Shown here piece by piece: positions 7,125 through 15,173 of a stretch of 36,279 nucleotides of DNA. The notes beneath the pieces are model-generated. The model saw only the letters and a program-made list of their open reading frames with translations, did not search any database and was not told where the DNA came from. The position numbers were made by a program, and so were the translations under genes. Origin of the DNA: an uncultured Saprospiraceae bacterium (GTDB taxonomy: Bacteria > Bacteroidota > Bacteroidia > Chitinophagales > Saprospiraceae); contig CALDUE010000045.1 of NCBI GenBank assembly GCA_937923485.1, positions 1 to 36,279 of the forward strand, in the 5' to 3' direction. Position 1 is the stretch's first letter. The number at the start of each line of letters is the position of its first letter.

Positions 7125-9182
7125 TTGAAATCACTCTATCTCGCCCTTTGTTTTGGCGTAAGCTTACTTCTCGCTTCTGCGTGTAACGATGCGACAGAAG
7201 CAGTCAACACGATGGCCGATAAGGTCGCCGAGAAGATGCCCGATAACTTCGTCTGGCAACCTGAATCCTTCGCAGACAAGAAGATCGTTCGTTACCAGAT
7301 ACCTGGCTGGGATCGACTTTCACTCCAGCAAAAACAACTCGTTTATCACCTCACGGAGGCAGGTCTTGCAGGGCGAGACATCATGTATGAGCAGAACTAC
7401 CGCCACAACTTGGAGATCCGCAAAATGCTGGATGCGATTCTTGCGAGTGATGCCGTTGACCGTTCTGGTGAAGACTGGGAGGCACTCGAGACCTACGCAA
7501 AGAATGTCTACTTCTCTAATGGAATCCACCACCACTACTCGATGGACAAATTCGAGCCTGGTTTCGATGAAGCCTACTTGAAAGGTGTGATGGCAAAGAC
7601 CAATACCAAGCTGAGCGCAGAAGCCATGAGGGCGATCTTTGATCCTAACTACGATGCGAAGAAAGTGAGCCTCGATGCAGACAAAGACCTCGTGGCAAAC
7701 AGCGCCGTGAATTTCTACGGCCCAGATGTGACGCAAGCAGAAGCTGAAGCCTTCTTCGCTGCGCAGACTAGCCCGGATAAAATGCGCCCACTGAGCTACG
7801 GCATCAATAGCCGTCTCGTGAAAAAGAATGGGAAAATCGTAGAAGAGACTTACAAAGTTGGCGGTCTTTACGGTCCAGCGTTGGAGAAAGTCGTCATGCA
7901 CCTGCGTGAAGCGCAGAAGGTCGCTGAGAACAAAGCTCAAGGCGATGCAATTGGACTCCTAGCAGACTTCTATACTACTGGCGACCTCAAGACTTGGGAC
8001 GATTACAACATCGCGTGGAGTCAAGCGACAGAAGGAGACATTGATTACATCAATGGATTTGTAGAGGTGTACAACGACCCACTGGGCTATACTGGTTCGT
8101 ATGAGAACATCGTCCAAATCAAAGATTTTGATGCCTCAGAGCGTATGAAAGTAGTTGCTGACAATGCGCAATACTTCGAGGATAACTCGACCATCATGGA
8201 CGAGCACAAGAAGAAAAACGTAACGGGTGTAAGCTATAAAGTAGTCGCCGTCGCTGGTGAAGCAGGTGATGCAAGTCCAGCAACACCAATCGGTGTCAAC
8301 TTGCCAAATGCCGACTGGATTAGAAAAGAATATGGCTCTAAATCTGTAAGCCTAGGTAACATCATCGAGGCCTATGACAATGCGAGCGGACCTGGTTTCT
8401 TGCAAGAGTTCGCACACGATGATGAAGAAATAAAACGCGTAAAAAAGTACGGGAAAGTTGCCGATAAAATGGGAACAGCACTTCACGAAGTGATCGGACA
8501 CGCGAGCGGTCAACTCAATCCTGGCATCGGAACCCCTAAGGAGACTCTGAAGAGCTATGCAAGCACCTTGGAAGAAGCTCGTGCTGATTTGGTAGGGCTC
8601 TATTTCATCATGGACCCAAAGTTGGTGGAGCTCGGATTACTTGAAAGTATCGACGCAGGAAAAGCAGAATACGACAGCTACATCCGCAATGGTATGATGA
8701 CTCAACTACGTCGCATCAAGCCTGGCGATGTGATCGAAGAAAGCCACATGCGCAACCGTCAACTCAATGCAGCCTATGCCTTTATGCGTGCAAACGAGGA
8801 TGCTTCAGGCGAGAACGATGTGCCAGCAATTGAGCAGTTGATGCGCGATGGCAAGACCTACTTTGAAATACATGATTACGATGCAGTGCGCGGATACTTC
8901 GGTGAGTTGCTACGTGAGATTCAGCGTATCAAATCAGAGGGAGATTACAAAGCAGGAAAAGACCTCGTCGAGGACTTTGGTGTAAACGTTGACGAGATCC
9001 TGCACTTTGAAGTATTGGAGCGGTCGGCTGCTTTGGATAGTGCACCATATGGTGGATTCATTAATCCTCGCTTAGTAGCTGTGAAAGATGGCGACGGCAA
9101 GGTGACGGATATAAAGGTGGAGTATCCAGATGATTTCGTAGAGCAGCATTTGGAGTACGCTCGCAAGTATGGAAACTTGTAA
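7125..9182 (+). CDS. Dipeptidyl peptidase III (M49), lipoprotein
   Basis: Zinc metallopeptidase that removes dipeptides from the N-terminus of peptides. The M49 motif HEVIGH (H454 in the numbering used here) and the downstream EEARAD (483-488) give the zinc ligands His, His and Glu and the catalytic Glu. An in-frame GTG at 7026 gives a 718-aa product, but its first 33 residues are not signal-like. From the TTG at 7125 the protein begins MKSLYLALCFGVSLLLASAC, a clear lipoprotein signal peptide with the lipid-bearing Cys at residue 20, so TTG is preferred (685 aa). A TAnnTTTG-like box (TACCTTTC, 7094-7101) would start transcription between the two codons. Likely periplasmic, membrane-anchored peptide catabolism. 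A strong terminator follows. Confidence 0.93.
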   Translation: MKSLYLALCFGVSLLLASACNDATEAVNTMADKVAEKMPDNFVWQPESFADKKIVRYQIPGWDRLSLQQKQLVYHLTEAGLAGRDIMYEQNYRHNLEIRKMLDAILASDAVDRSGEDWEALETYAKNVYFSNGIHHHYSMDKFEPGFDEAYLKGVMAKTNTKLSAEAMRAIFDPNYDAKKVSLDADKDLVANSAVNFYGPDVTQAEAEAFFAAQTSPDKMRPLSYGINSRLVKKNGKIVEETYKVGGLYGPALEKVVMHLREAQKVAENKAQGDAIGLLADFYTTGDLKTWDDYNIAWSQATEGDIDYINGFVEVYNDPLGYTGSYENIVQIKDFDASERMKVVADNAQYFEDNSTIMDEHKKKNVTGVSYKVVAVAGEAGDASPATPIGVNLPNADWIRKEYGSKSVSLGNIIEAYDNASGPGFLQEFAHDDEEIKRVKKYGKVADKMGTALHEVIGHASGQLNPGIGTPKETLKSYASTLEEARADLVGLYFIMDPKLVELGLLESIDAGKAEYDSYIRNGMMTQLRRIKPGDVIEESHMRNRQLNAAYAFMRANEDASGENDVPAIEQLMRDGKTYFEIHDYDAVRGYFGELLREIQRIKSEGDYKAGKDLVEDFGVNVDEILHFEVLERSAALDSAPYGGFINPRLVAVKDGDGKVTDIKVEYPDDFVEQHLEYARKYGNL

Positions 9183-9212
9183 AATCTGCAGTTGATCTAT
9201 ATGCTAAGTATA

Positions 9213-9251
9213 AAGAGACCTGATCTGTCACCATGGCTGATCAGGTCTTTT
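9213..9251 (+). terminator. Intrinsic terminator after dipeptidyl peptidase III
   Basis: agacctgatc (9216-9225) and gatcaggtct (9239-9248) form a perfect 10-bp stem around a 13-nt loop. It extends by a G-T wobble and A-T pairs into an A-rich left flank and a tttta right flank. It sits about 30 bp after the DPP III stop codon and could work in both directions. Confidence 0.85.
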
Positions 9252-9331
9252 ACTTTAAAGTCAGATATTTACCTAACTCATTGAAGCAGATAAATTAGAA
9301 ATTCATCTTCATACTATCTGCTAGACCAGAC

Positions 9332-9550
<219 letters not shown>

Positions 9551-11656
9551 CTATCTCGCCACTACAATTGGGGTCGTTACGACTTCTTTGCCTGCCTGTA
9601 CAGCGAGGTAGTAATGTCCTTCTGGAAGGTGTTCGACCACGAGCAAGGCACTGTTGTTATTCCTGTTTAGGATGTAAGGCACTAGCTCTTGACCGGTGGT
9701 TGACATGAGGCTAAATCTTACGTCTCTTGGGAGATCACCTGAAAATGACAATTGGATCGAAGAGTTTGCAGGATTAGGAAATGCTTTTACGTCCATGGCT
9801 AGATTGCCTAACTCATTAACATTACTAAACCCATCCGTGAAGTAGCCGAACAATGACTTACCAGCTATCGCTGCGACGAGACCACGACGGAGTTCATCTG
9901 ATGCGATACTCAAGATTGTCTCACCTTCTATATTGTAAGTGCGAGGTTCCCAAGTGAATCCTCCATCGGACGAAACAAAAACTCCTTGCCTAAAGCTAGG
10001 TGTCAAAAAGAGCGAATCGTTCATACTAACAATAGCTTTTGGGGCCAACCAATCATCAGAAAAGTCGGCAGGAAGTCCTGAGTTTGCCATATCAAGGTCC
10101 TCCCAAGTATTACCGTCATCATCAGAAACACTCCATTGTTCAGGTTGACAACGAAATATCTTGTCGTCAATGAATCGATACTCTGTATCCAGCCAATTAA
10201 GGGATTGAATACTTGTTGCCCCTTCTTGTAAGTATCTAGTCCATTCACCTAGTCTATTTAAATAGATGTAATCACCCGATTTGTACATGCGCAAAGAGCC
10301 TGAGGGTACAGAATCTTGGGGGTAGGATACAAAATCATCTCCGCTTTCGGTGCCTCTCCAGAAACCGTCCTCAGCTGCAACAAAGATTCTATCACCTGCA
10401 ACTTCAAGATCATAATAAGGACCACTATCAGGAGAAGGATAAATTTGATCGTATCGGATGTAAGGCGGAGCATATTCAACAACAATTCTATTTGCTAGCA
10501 TAAATAATTTATCTCCTATCCAACCAGCACCTGAAATATTTTGAGGGTTAGCAGCAGAATTTGAATTCCTTGGAAGAAACATCTGGCCCCATCGACTTCC
10601 ACCGTTTCGAGATTGATAGGTCGTAAGCTCTGAAGAAGTGACATACATACCGTTGTCATTAGAAATAATCCTGATAATATTATGAAGCGGAGGCCCTCTA
10701 AAATCAACAGCCATTTCTGTACGATTTAAATTCACTCGAAATAACCCCTCTTCTCCGCTCACTAAAATTTCACCATTGTCCAGTAATATAGCGTCTTCAA
10801 TGAACCCATATATTTCTGTATCGGCAATGCCTTCCCACTGTCCTGTTATCTGCCGCGCATGGAAGAAACCTAAGCCAAACTCTACGTATGAGCCATCAGC
10901 CAATTGAATGATTTTGTCTTGAAAATAGATACCGACACTTGGCTGTCTTACCCAACTATTGCCAAGGTCATAGGATATCGACCATTGCCCGAATGATCTT
11001 TGCGGACCAATTAGCGTATCTCCTTTGATGTATTGAACGTAGGTCGCTACGACGTCGCGTGATGATTTATCAACCCAGGTTTCTCCGCAATCTGTACTCA
11101 CAGAAATTTGTGTCGCACCAGAAACCACAAGTGTACTTTGATCTTGACGAACCGTTGAAAAGGGCTGTAAAGACAAGGAATTAATCGTATCAAGCTCCCA
11201 TTCCCATTCTCCAATGGTCGCAACATACATTTCATTTGAAGAGCGAAAAAAGGCCTTGTCCCCGCACTCCAAAATATCAACCATATCTGGAAGAAAAGTG
11301 GAACCAATATTAAGCGTACTAGAAATCAATGTCCAACTTGCGCCCTCATCTAAAGACCGATATAGACCAAGTTGCCCCGTGGACTGCCCAGGAGGAGTAT
11401 ATGTTCCGTGAACATAAATGGCTTCGTCTACTCGTTCAAGTAGCAGGTAAATCCCTCTACCGAACCTCTCGTCAAACTGCCACGTTTCACCTTCATCTTC
11501 TGAAATATAAATCCCCTGTCGGGTTCCAACCCAAATATCTCCATCTACGCGTTCCATCACTTCGATGTCACCACCACCAGGCCCCAGTTGGACCCACTGC
11601 GAAAACAGAAGTGCAGGAAATAAGATGATTATCAGTAGAGTTGATATGGATTTCAT
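9551..11656 (-). CDS. Secreted Asp-box (BNR) beta-propeller protein, T9SS cargo
   Basis: 701-aa protein with a signal peptide (MKSISTLLIIILFPALLFSQ), a body with about seven Asp-box motifs of the form S-x-D-x-G-x-x-W (SEDEGETW, SLDEGASW, STDCGETW, SYDLGNSW, SRNGGSRW, SDDDGNTW, SSDGGFTW) and a C-terminal type A T9SS sorting domain (FPNPANSSIQLSFSG to the end). Asp-boxes mark sialidase-like or sortilin-like propellers. No catalytic sialidase residues (FRIP, Arg triad) were recognised, so a binding or structural role is more likely than glycosidase activity. The gene is visibly AT-richer than its neighbours and abuts a truncated OYE gene, which suggests it arrived by insertion. Function unknown beyond export to the cell surface or outside. 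Confidence 0.88.
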   Translation of the reverse strand: MKSISTLLIIILFPALLFSQWVQLGPGGGDIEVMERVDGDIWVGTRQGIYISEDEGETWQFDERFGRGIYLLLERVDEAIYVHGTYTPPGQSTGQLGLYRSLDEGASWTLISSTLNIGSTFLPDMVDILECGDKAFFRSSNEMYVATIGEWEWELDTINSLSLQPFSTVRQDQSTLVVSGATQISVSTDCGETWVDKSSRDVVATYVQYIKGDTLIGPQRSFGQWSISYDLGNSWVRQPSVGIYFQDKIIQLADGSYVEFGLGFFHARQITGQWEGIADTEIYGFIEDAILLDNGEILVSGEEGLFRVNLNRTEMAVDFRGPPLHNIIRIISNDNGMYVTSSELTTYQSRNGGSRWGQMFLPRNSNSAANPQNISGAGWIGDKLFMLANRIVVEYAPPYIRYDQIYPSPDSGPYYDLEVAGDRIFVAAEDGFWRGTESGDDFVSYPQDSVPSGSLRMYKSGDYIYLNRLGEWTRYLQEGATSIQSLNWLDTEYRFIDDKIFRCQPEQWSVSDDDGNTWEDLDMANSGLPADFSDDWLAPKAIVSMNDSLFLTPSFRQGVFVSSDGGFTWEPRTYNIEGETILSIASDELRRGLVAAIAGKSLFGYFTDGFSNVNELGNLAMDVKAFPNPANSSIQLSFSGDLPRDVRFSLMSTTGQELVPYILNRNNNSALLVVEHLPEGHYYLAVQAGKEVVTTPIVVAR

Positions 11657-11736
11657 AACCTAAGATTTTCCCTAAGATAACTATATCCACGCAAACCTCT
11701 TACACTTTATCAGGTATTATATTCGACGTAAAAGGC

Positions 11737-12042
11737 TTATTTCCCCATCAGAAAGCCCAAGCACCCCTTATTTTTAGCTCCGCCACCATCAACGTGCATT
11801 TCTACCTCGGGGGCAAGTCGATTGCCCGTTAACTCCATGAAGCGATCTAGTTCTGCCTCGGGAATATAGAGCTTACCCCAATCGCGATTGAGACTCATTG
11901 CCCCCGCATAGGCACTCTCTTGGAACTTCTGTAAGCGGTGCGGCAACTCATTTTGTTGCACAATAGCATAGACGTGTTCGCCCTCTATTTTGTCATGCAA
12001 AAAGAAAACATAAAATCTTAAGGGTGCCGTTGGTTCTGACAA
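11737..12042 (-). CDS. Small conserved-looking hypothetical protein
   Basis: 101-aa soluble protein with no signal peptide and no recognised family. It is rich in charged residues, has a central Q-rich helix-like stretch (IVQQNELPHRLQKFQESAY) and ends GGGAKNKGCLGFLMGK, a Gly/Cys-containing tail. The only start that fits is TTG at 12042, 3 bp after the stop of the YHS-lipoprotein gene, with the A/G-rich AGAAGAA just upstream. Tight spacing indicates co-translation with the SDR and YHS genes. The operon position suggests a shared role, but none can be named. Confidence 0.7.
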   Translation of the reverse strand: MSEPTAPLRFYVFFLHDKIEGEHVYAIVQQNELPHRLQKFQESAYAGAMSLNRDWGKLYIPEAELDRFMELTGNRLAPEVEMHVDGGGAKNKGCLGFLMGK

Positions 12043-12045
12043 ATT

Positions 12046-12342
12046 TTATTCTTCTAGAGCTGTAAGAAATACAGCTGGGTCTTTAGTAAAAGCAAGTCTA
12101 CATCCTTTACTACAAAAGCCATACGTCACCTCTTCGAACGTATAGGTATCCGTTGCATCGGGCGAGATTTTCATTCGGCAAACTGGATCGATATAACCTG
12201 TCACGGCATCAACTTTAGCACTTGCAGTTGCTTCGGTTTCCGTCGATGTATTATTCTGTGTGCCTGCATCTGCGCCACAGCCTATAACAAATAAGGAAAC
12301 GAATAGAATTAAGAGCTGAAGGAAAGATGAACGAACCGTCAT
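12046..12342 (-). CDS. YHS-domain lipoprotein
   Basis: 98-aa lipoprotein. The signal peptide runs from residue 5 to the lipobox FVIGC at 18-22, then a Thr/Ala-rich linker, then a YHS domain: DPVCRMKI near 52, YTFEEVTYGFCSKGC near 66, and F-x-DPAVF near 88. YHS domains carry metal-binding Cys and occur in copper- or zinc-handling proteins, so this is likely an envelope metal sensor, carrier or chaperone (inference). Its ATG overlaps the TAA of the upstream SDR gene by one base (TAATG), a classic translational-coupling arrangement. It is followed after 3 bp by the small hypothetical gene. Confidence 0.88.
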   Translation of the reverse strand: MTVRSSFLQLLILFVSLFVIGCGADAGTQNNTSTETEATASAKVDAVTGYIDPVCRMKISPDATDTYTFEEVTYGFCSKGCRLAFTKDPAVFLTALEE

Positions 12343-13064
12343 TATTTAGATTTTTTTGGACGAGCAGGTCGCACTTCCACTTTCGAAGGTAAGGTACGTG
12401 CTGGCATACGAAGCAGGTCAACTACAAGGCGACCGACGTCTTCTGGCTGTATTTTCCAACTATCGGATTCAGTGGGTGTATGTCCTGCAAAGTGAGAGGC
12501 CACAGAACCAGGCATAATCGTAGATACACGCACCCCAGCGTCGCGAACGTCGAGCATCACTGCTTGGGTGAAACCAACCAGGCCAAATTTTGAAGCATTA
12601 TAAGCAGCTCCTCGTGCAAAGAAGTTGCTACCTGCCAAAGAGGCGATCGTAACTAAAAAACCCTGCGATTCTTTCAATGCTTCCAGACTTGCCTTTACTG
12701 TGTAGAATACACCAGTGAGGTTGATATCGATCGTGTCATTCCAATTATCCAGCGTCATTTCATCAATCGAGGCGAAGCGTCCAACCCCTGCATTCGCCAC
12801 GACGGCATCCAGCTTTCCAAACTCATGGACGGCTTGATCGACTACGTTGCGCTGAGCCGAATAATCGCGCACATCACATTTAAGTCCGATCGCACGGCCA
12901 GGGCCAAGCTTACTTAGTGTTGCAGCAGCATTCGTAACCTCATCTTTCGACCTAGAGGTAATCGCCACGTTCATACCTAGCTTCACCATTGCCTCAGCGA
13001 CGCCATATCCGATGCCTTTACTGCCACCTGTGATGAGGGCGCTCAATCCTTTCAGCTCTTCCAT
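12342..13064 (-). CDS. Short-chain dehydrogenase/reductase
   Basis: 240-aa classical SDR oxidoreductase, NAD(P)-dependent. The Rossmann motif TGGSKGIG is at 12-19, NAGVG follows the central strand, the catalytic Ser is in TIASLAG and the catalytic Tyr/Lys pair is in YNASK. An SR pair after the second beta strand (TSRSKDE) suggests NADPH preference. Substrate is not predictable; family members reduce ketones and 3-oxoacyl chains or work on sugars. It heads the three-gene coupled operon with the YHS lipoprotein and the small protein, and follows anmK by 45 bp on the same strand, so all four may form one transcript. Confidence 0.93.
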   Translation of the reverse strand: MEELKGLSALITGGSKGIGYGVAEAMVKLGMNVAITSRSKDEVTNAAATLSKLGPGRAIGLKCDVRDYSAQRNVVDQAVHEFGKLDAVVANAGVGRFASIDEMTLDNWNDTIDINLTGVFYTVKASLEALKESQGFLVTIASLAGSNFFARGAAYNASKFGLVGFTQAVMLDVRDAGVRVSTIMPGSVASHFAGHTPTESDSWKIQPEDVGRLVVDLLRMPARTLPSKVEVRPARPKKSK

Positions 13065-13109
13065 AGCTCAATTGTACGAGAGGATTTTGGAATGACCTAC
13101 GATTCTTTG

Positions 13110-14231
13110 CTATTGAACGTAAAAATACCTTCCTCCACTGCTGTCATTTCTAGCTCCCGTGACACTTGAGAGGGTATTTACCTCTCCTCGCATGCGTAGT
13201 GCGCCTAGCAATGCAAAGGCAATTGCTTCTTTATGTACGATCAATTCGCCTTTCGGCAAAACCAATTCATGGGTACAAGGAAGGTTTTGGCGTAAGCTTT
13301 CAATCAAAAAGGTGTTGAGAGCACCTCCTCCTGTCACTAGGATTTTGCCGTGAGGCCCTTTGATTAAGTCATTGGCAAGGCGTAGCGCTATATGCCTAGT
13401 AGCCGTCGCAAGCAGGTCTTCGATAGAAGTTTCACAGGATTCAAAAAGCGTCCAAACCTGCTCCTCAAACCATTCTCTTCCGAGAGACTTCGGAGGCGCA
13501 TTTTTGTAATAGGGAAGCGTCTCTAACTGATGTAGCAACTCGTGGTTGACTATACCATGCTTTGCAATAGAACCTTCGGAATCGTAGGGTTTGCCAAGTT
13601 TGTTGGCCAAGCGATTCAGCAAGACATTTACCAAAGTAACGTCATAGGCCAGTATACCGCCCCCAATCGTATAACTCACGTTGGCAAAGCCGCCAAGGTT
13701 GAGACACTGACTGTAATTTTTAAAGAGCAGGCGATCAGCAATGGGGACTAAGGGAGCTCCTTGTCCTCCAAGCTCCACGTCTAAGGTTCTAAAATCACAG
13801 ACGACTGGAATTCCTGTCACCTTACTCAAGGTCGCTCCACAGCCGATTTGAAAGGTGTACCCTTCTAAAGGGCGATGATGGACGGTATGTCCATGACTCG
13901 CGATAATTGCTGGTGTGATTTTTTCGCTTTCGCAAAAACGCTTAACCTGTTCGCCGAGAAAGTTTCCGTACTCGATGTTTATTTCAGTTAATTCGGAGCG
14001 GGTTTTGGCGAAAGCTGTATTGAGAACATCAAACCAATACGGACTATAATTCTGGCTTTCACTGGCCAAAACTTTGTACTTCCACGCTCCCTTTTCTGAA
14101 ACAATGAGCTCTACAGCGCAGATATCAAGACCGTCCATGCTCGTTCCAGACATCACGCCGATGACAATCTCAGGTTTTGCGGAAGCGAACGTAGGATCTA
14201 TTGCCGTTTGGAGCATGCTCCAAAAGTACAT
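13110..14231 (-). CDS. anmK: Anhydro-N-acetylmuramic acid kinase
   Basis: Converts 1,6-anhydro-MurNAc plus ATP to MurNAc-6-phosphate during peptidoglycan recycling. The N-terminal ATP-binding motif GVMSGTSMDGLD (about residues 26-37) is diagnostic, and the C-terminal half has GKILVTGGGALNTFL and HKEAIAFALLG, typical of the family. 373 aa fits the usual length of about 370. The start is uncertain: ATG 14231 gives an N-terminal extension (MYFWSMLQTA), and Met6 at 14216 is also possible. An 18-bp perfect palindrome covers these first codons. It diverges from murQ, the next enzyme of the pathway, across 55 bp. The gene contains five copies of the iterated GTTTT--CG-AAG motif, the highest density in the window. 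Confidence 0.95.
   Translation of the reverse strand: MYFWSMLQTAIDPTFASAKPEIVIGVMSGTSMDGLDICAVELIVSEKGAWKYKVLASESQNYSPYWFDVLNTAFAKTRSELTEINIEYGNFLGEQVKRFCESEKITPAIIASHGHTVHHRPLEGYTFQIGCGATLSKVTGIPVVCDFRTLDVELGGQGAPLVPIADRLLFKNYSQCLNLGGFANVSYTIGGGILAYDVTLVNVLLNRLANKLGKPYDSEGSIAKHGIVNHELLHQLETLPYYKNAPPKSLGREWFEEQVWTLFESCETSIEDLLATATRHIALRLANDLIKGPHGKILVTGGGALNTFLIESLRQNLPCTHELVLPKGELIVHKEAIAFALLGALRMRGEVNTLSSVTGARNDSSGGRYFYVQ
13249..14186. repeat. Cluster of the iterated GTTTTGGCGAAAGC-type motif
   Basis: Five copies inside anmK: 13249-13262 (CCTTTCGGCAAAAC), 13284-13297 (GTTTTGGCGTAAGC), 13926-13939 (GCTTTCGCAAAAAC), 14002-14015 (GTTTTGGCGAAAGC) and 14174-14186 (GTTTTGCGGAAGC). Others in the window are at 1962-1975, 2189-2202, 4425-4438, 7150-7163, 19587-19601, 19635-19648, 27028-27040, 27414-27426, 33174-33186 and 35668-35681. 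They encode different peptides (AFAKT, LRQN, RFCES, LPKG, ASAK), so the constraint is on DNA or RNA, not on protein. Confidence 0.7.
14207..14224. promoter_or_regulatory. 18-bp perfect palindrome at the anmK/murQ divergent start
   Basis: The sequence tttggagcatgctccaaa is its own reverse complement over all 18 bases. It overlaps codons 3-8 of anmK as called and ends 62 bp upstream of the murQ ATG. Its place at the head-to-head start of two enzymes of one pathway makes it a candidate operator for a dimeric repressor of MurNAc recycling. No regulator gene is adjacent and no known consensus is recognised. Confidence 0.5.
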
Positions 14232-14286
14232 ATTCTTTGCAGCCTCAGTCTTATTGTGAATTGAAAATCCCTACATCTTTGCGCTT

Positions 14287-15099
14287 ATGGAACGCATCAC
14301 TGAACAGCCATCGAATCACCGTCACCTTGATAAGATGACAACGCGTCAACTACTTGAAGGAATCAATCAGGAGGATCAAACCGTAGCCATCGCAGTTGCT
14401 AGAGCTATGGATCAAATCGAGGCATTGGTAGATGCAACCTATACTGCACTTTCTAACGATGGGCGACTTTTCTACATTGGAGCAGGGACTTCAGGTCGCC
14501 TTGGAGTGGTCGATGCTTCTGAATGTCCACCAACCTTTGGCGTTCCACACGAACTTGTTGTCGGGCTAATTGCCGGTGGGGATTCCGCCATTCGAAAAGC
14601 AGTCGAGTTTGCTGAAGACAGTGCTGGCCTAGGCTGGAAAGACCTGGAAGAGCAGGGAGCTAAAGCGGGCGACATGGTGGTAGGTCTCGCCGCCTCAGGC
14701 ACAACACCCTACGTGATCGGCGGACTTTCTACTGCACGAGCGCATGGACTGAGCACTGGGTGTATCGTTTGTAACCCTGACAGTCCTGTTGCTGAAAACG
14801 CTGATTGGCCTGTAGAAGTCATCGTCGGACCGGAGTTTGTTACAGGCTCTACCCGGATGAAATCTGGGACGGCGCAAAAGCTAGTATTGAATATGCTTAC
14901 GACGAGTGTAATGATCAAACTCGGCCGCGTGGTCGACAACCGCATGGTCGACATGGCACTCTCTAACCATAAACTTTGGGCGCGTGGAAGCCGCATGTTA
15001 CAGGAAAAGCACGGCGTTTCAGACGAAGTCGCTCGCGACCTCCTTGAAAAACATGGAAGTGTTCGTGCTGCTTCTCAGTCACTTACAGATAAAAAATAA
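14287..15099 (+). CDS. murQ: N-acetylmuramic acid 6-phosphate etherase
   Basis: Cleaves the lactyl ether of MurNAc-6-phosphate to GlcNAc-6-phosphate and D-lactate, the step after AnmK. The 270-aa product begins TEQPSNHRHLDKMTT and carries the SIS-fold sugar-phosphate site GAGTSGRLGVVDASECPPTF (residues about 61-80), with the catalytic Glu in ASECPPT. Later come GLAASGTTPYV and GSTRMKSGTAQK, which bind the phosphosugar. It is about 25-30 aa shorter than the E. coli enzyme at the C-terminus, but all active-site blocks are present. It is divergent from anmK with a shared 55-bp intergenic region, so the two recycling genes are likely co-regulated. Confidence 0.96.
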   Translation: MERITEQPSNHRHLDKMTTRQLLEGINQEDQTVAIAVARAMDQIEALVDATYTALSNDGRLFYIGAGTSGRLGVVDASECPPTFGVPHELVVGLIAGGDSAIRKAVEFAEDSAGLGWKDLEEQGAKAGDMVVGLAASGTTPYVIGGLSTARAHGLSTGCIVCNPDSPVAENADWPVEVIVGPEFVTGSTRMKSGTAQKLVLNMLTTSVMIKLGRVVDNRMVDMALSNHKLWARGSRMLQEKHGVSDEVARDLLEKHGSVRAASQSLTDKK

Positions 15100-15173
15100 T
15101 GGATTGACAGTTTTTAATACAAGACTTCAAAGAATAGGTGAATGGTCCAGAGAAACTCCGTTATTTCGCAGCG

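Noticed and set aside
9551-11656. Sialidase annotation for the Asp-box protein
   Set aside because: Asp-boxes alone do not indicate sialidase; the N-terminal FRIP motif and Arg triad were not found.
15138-15173. GTG start giving a 12-residue extension of the isochorismatase-fold protein
   Set aside because: The ATG at 15174 gives the usual short N-terminus before the first strand; the extension has no family support.
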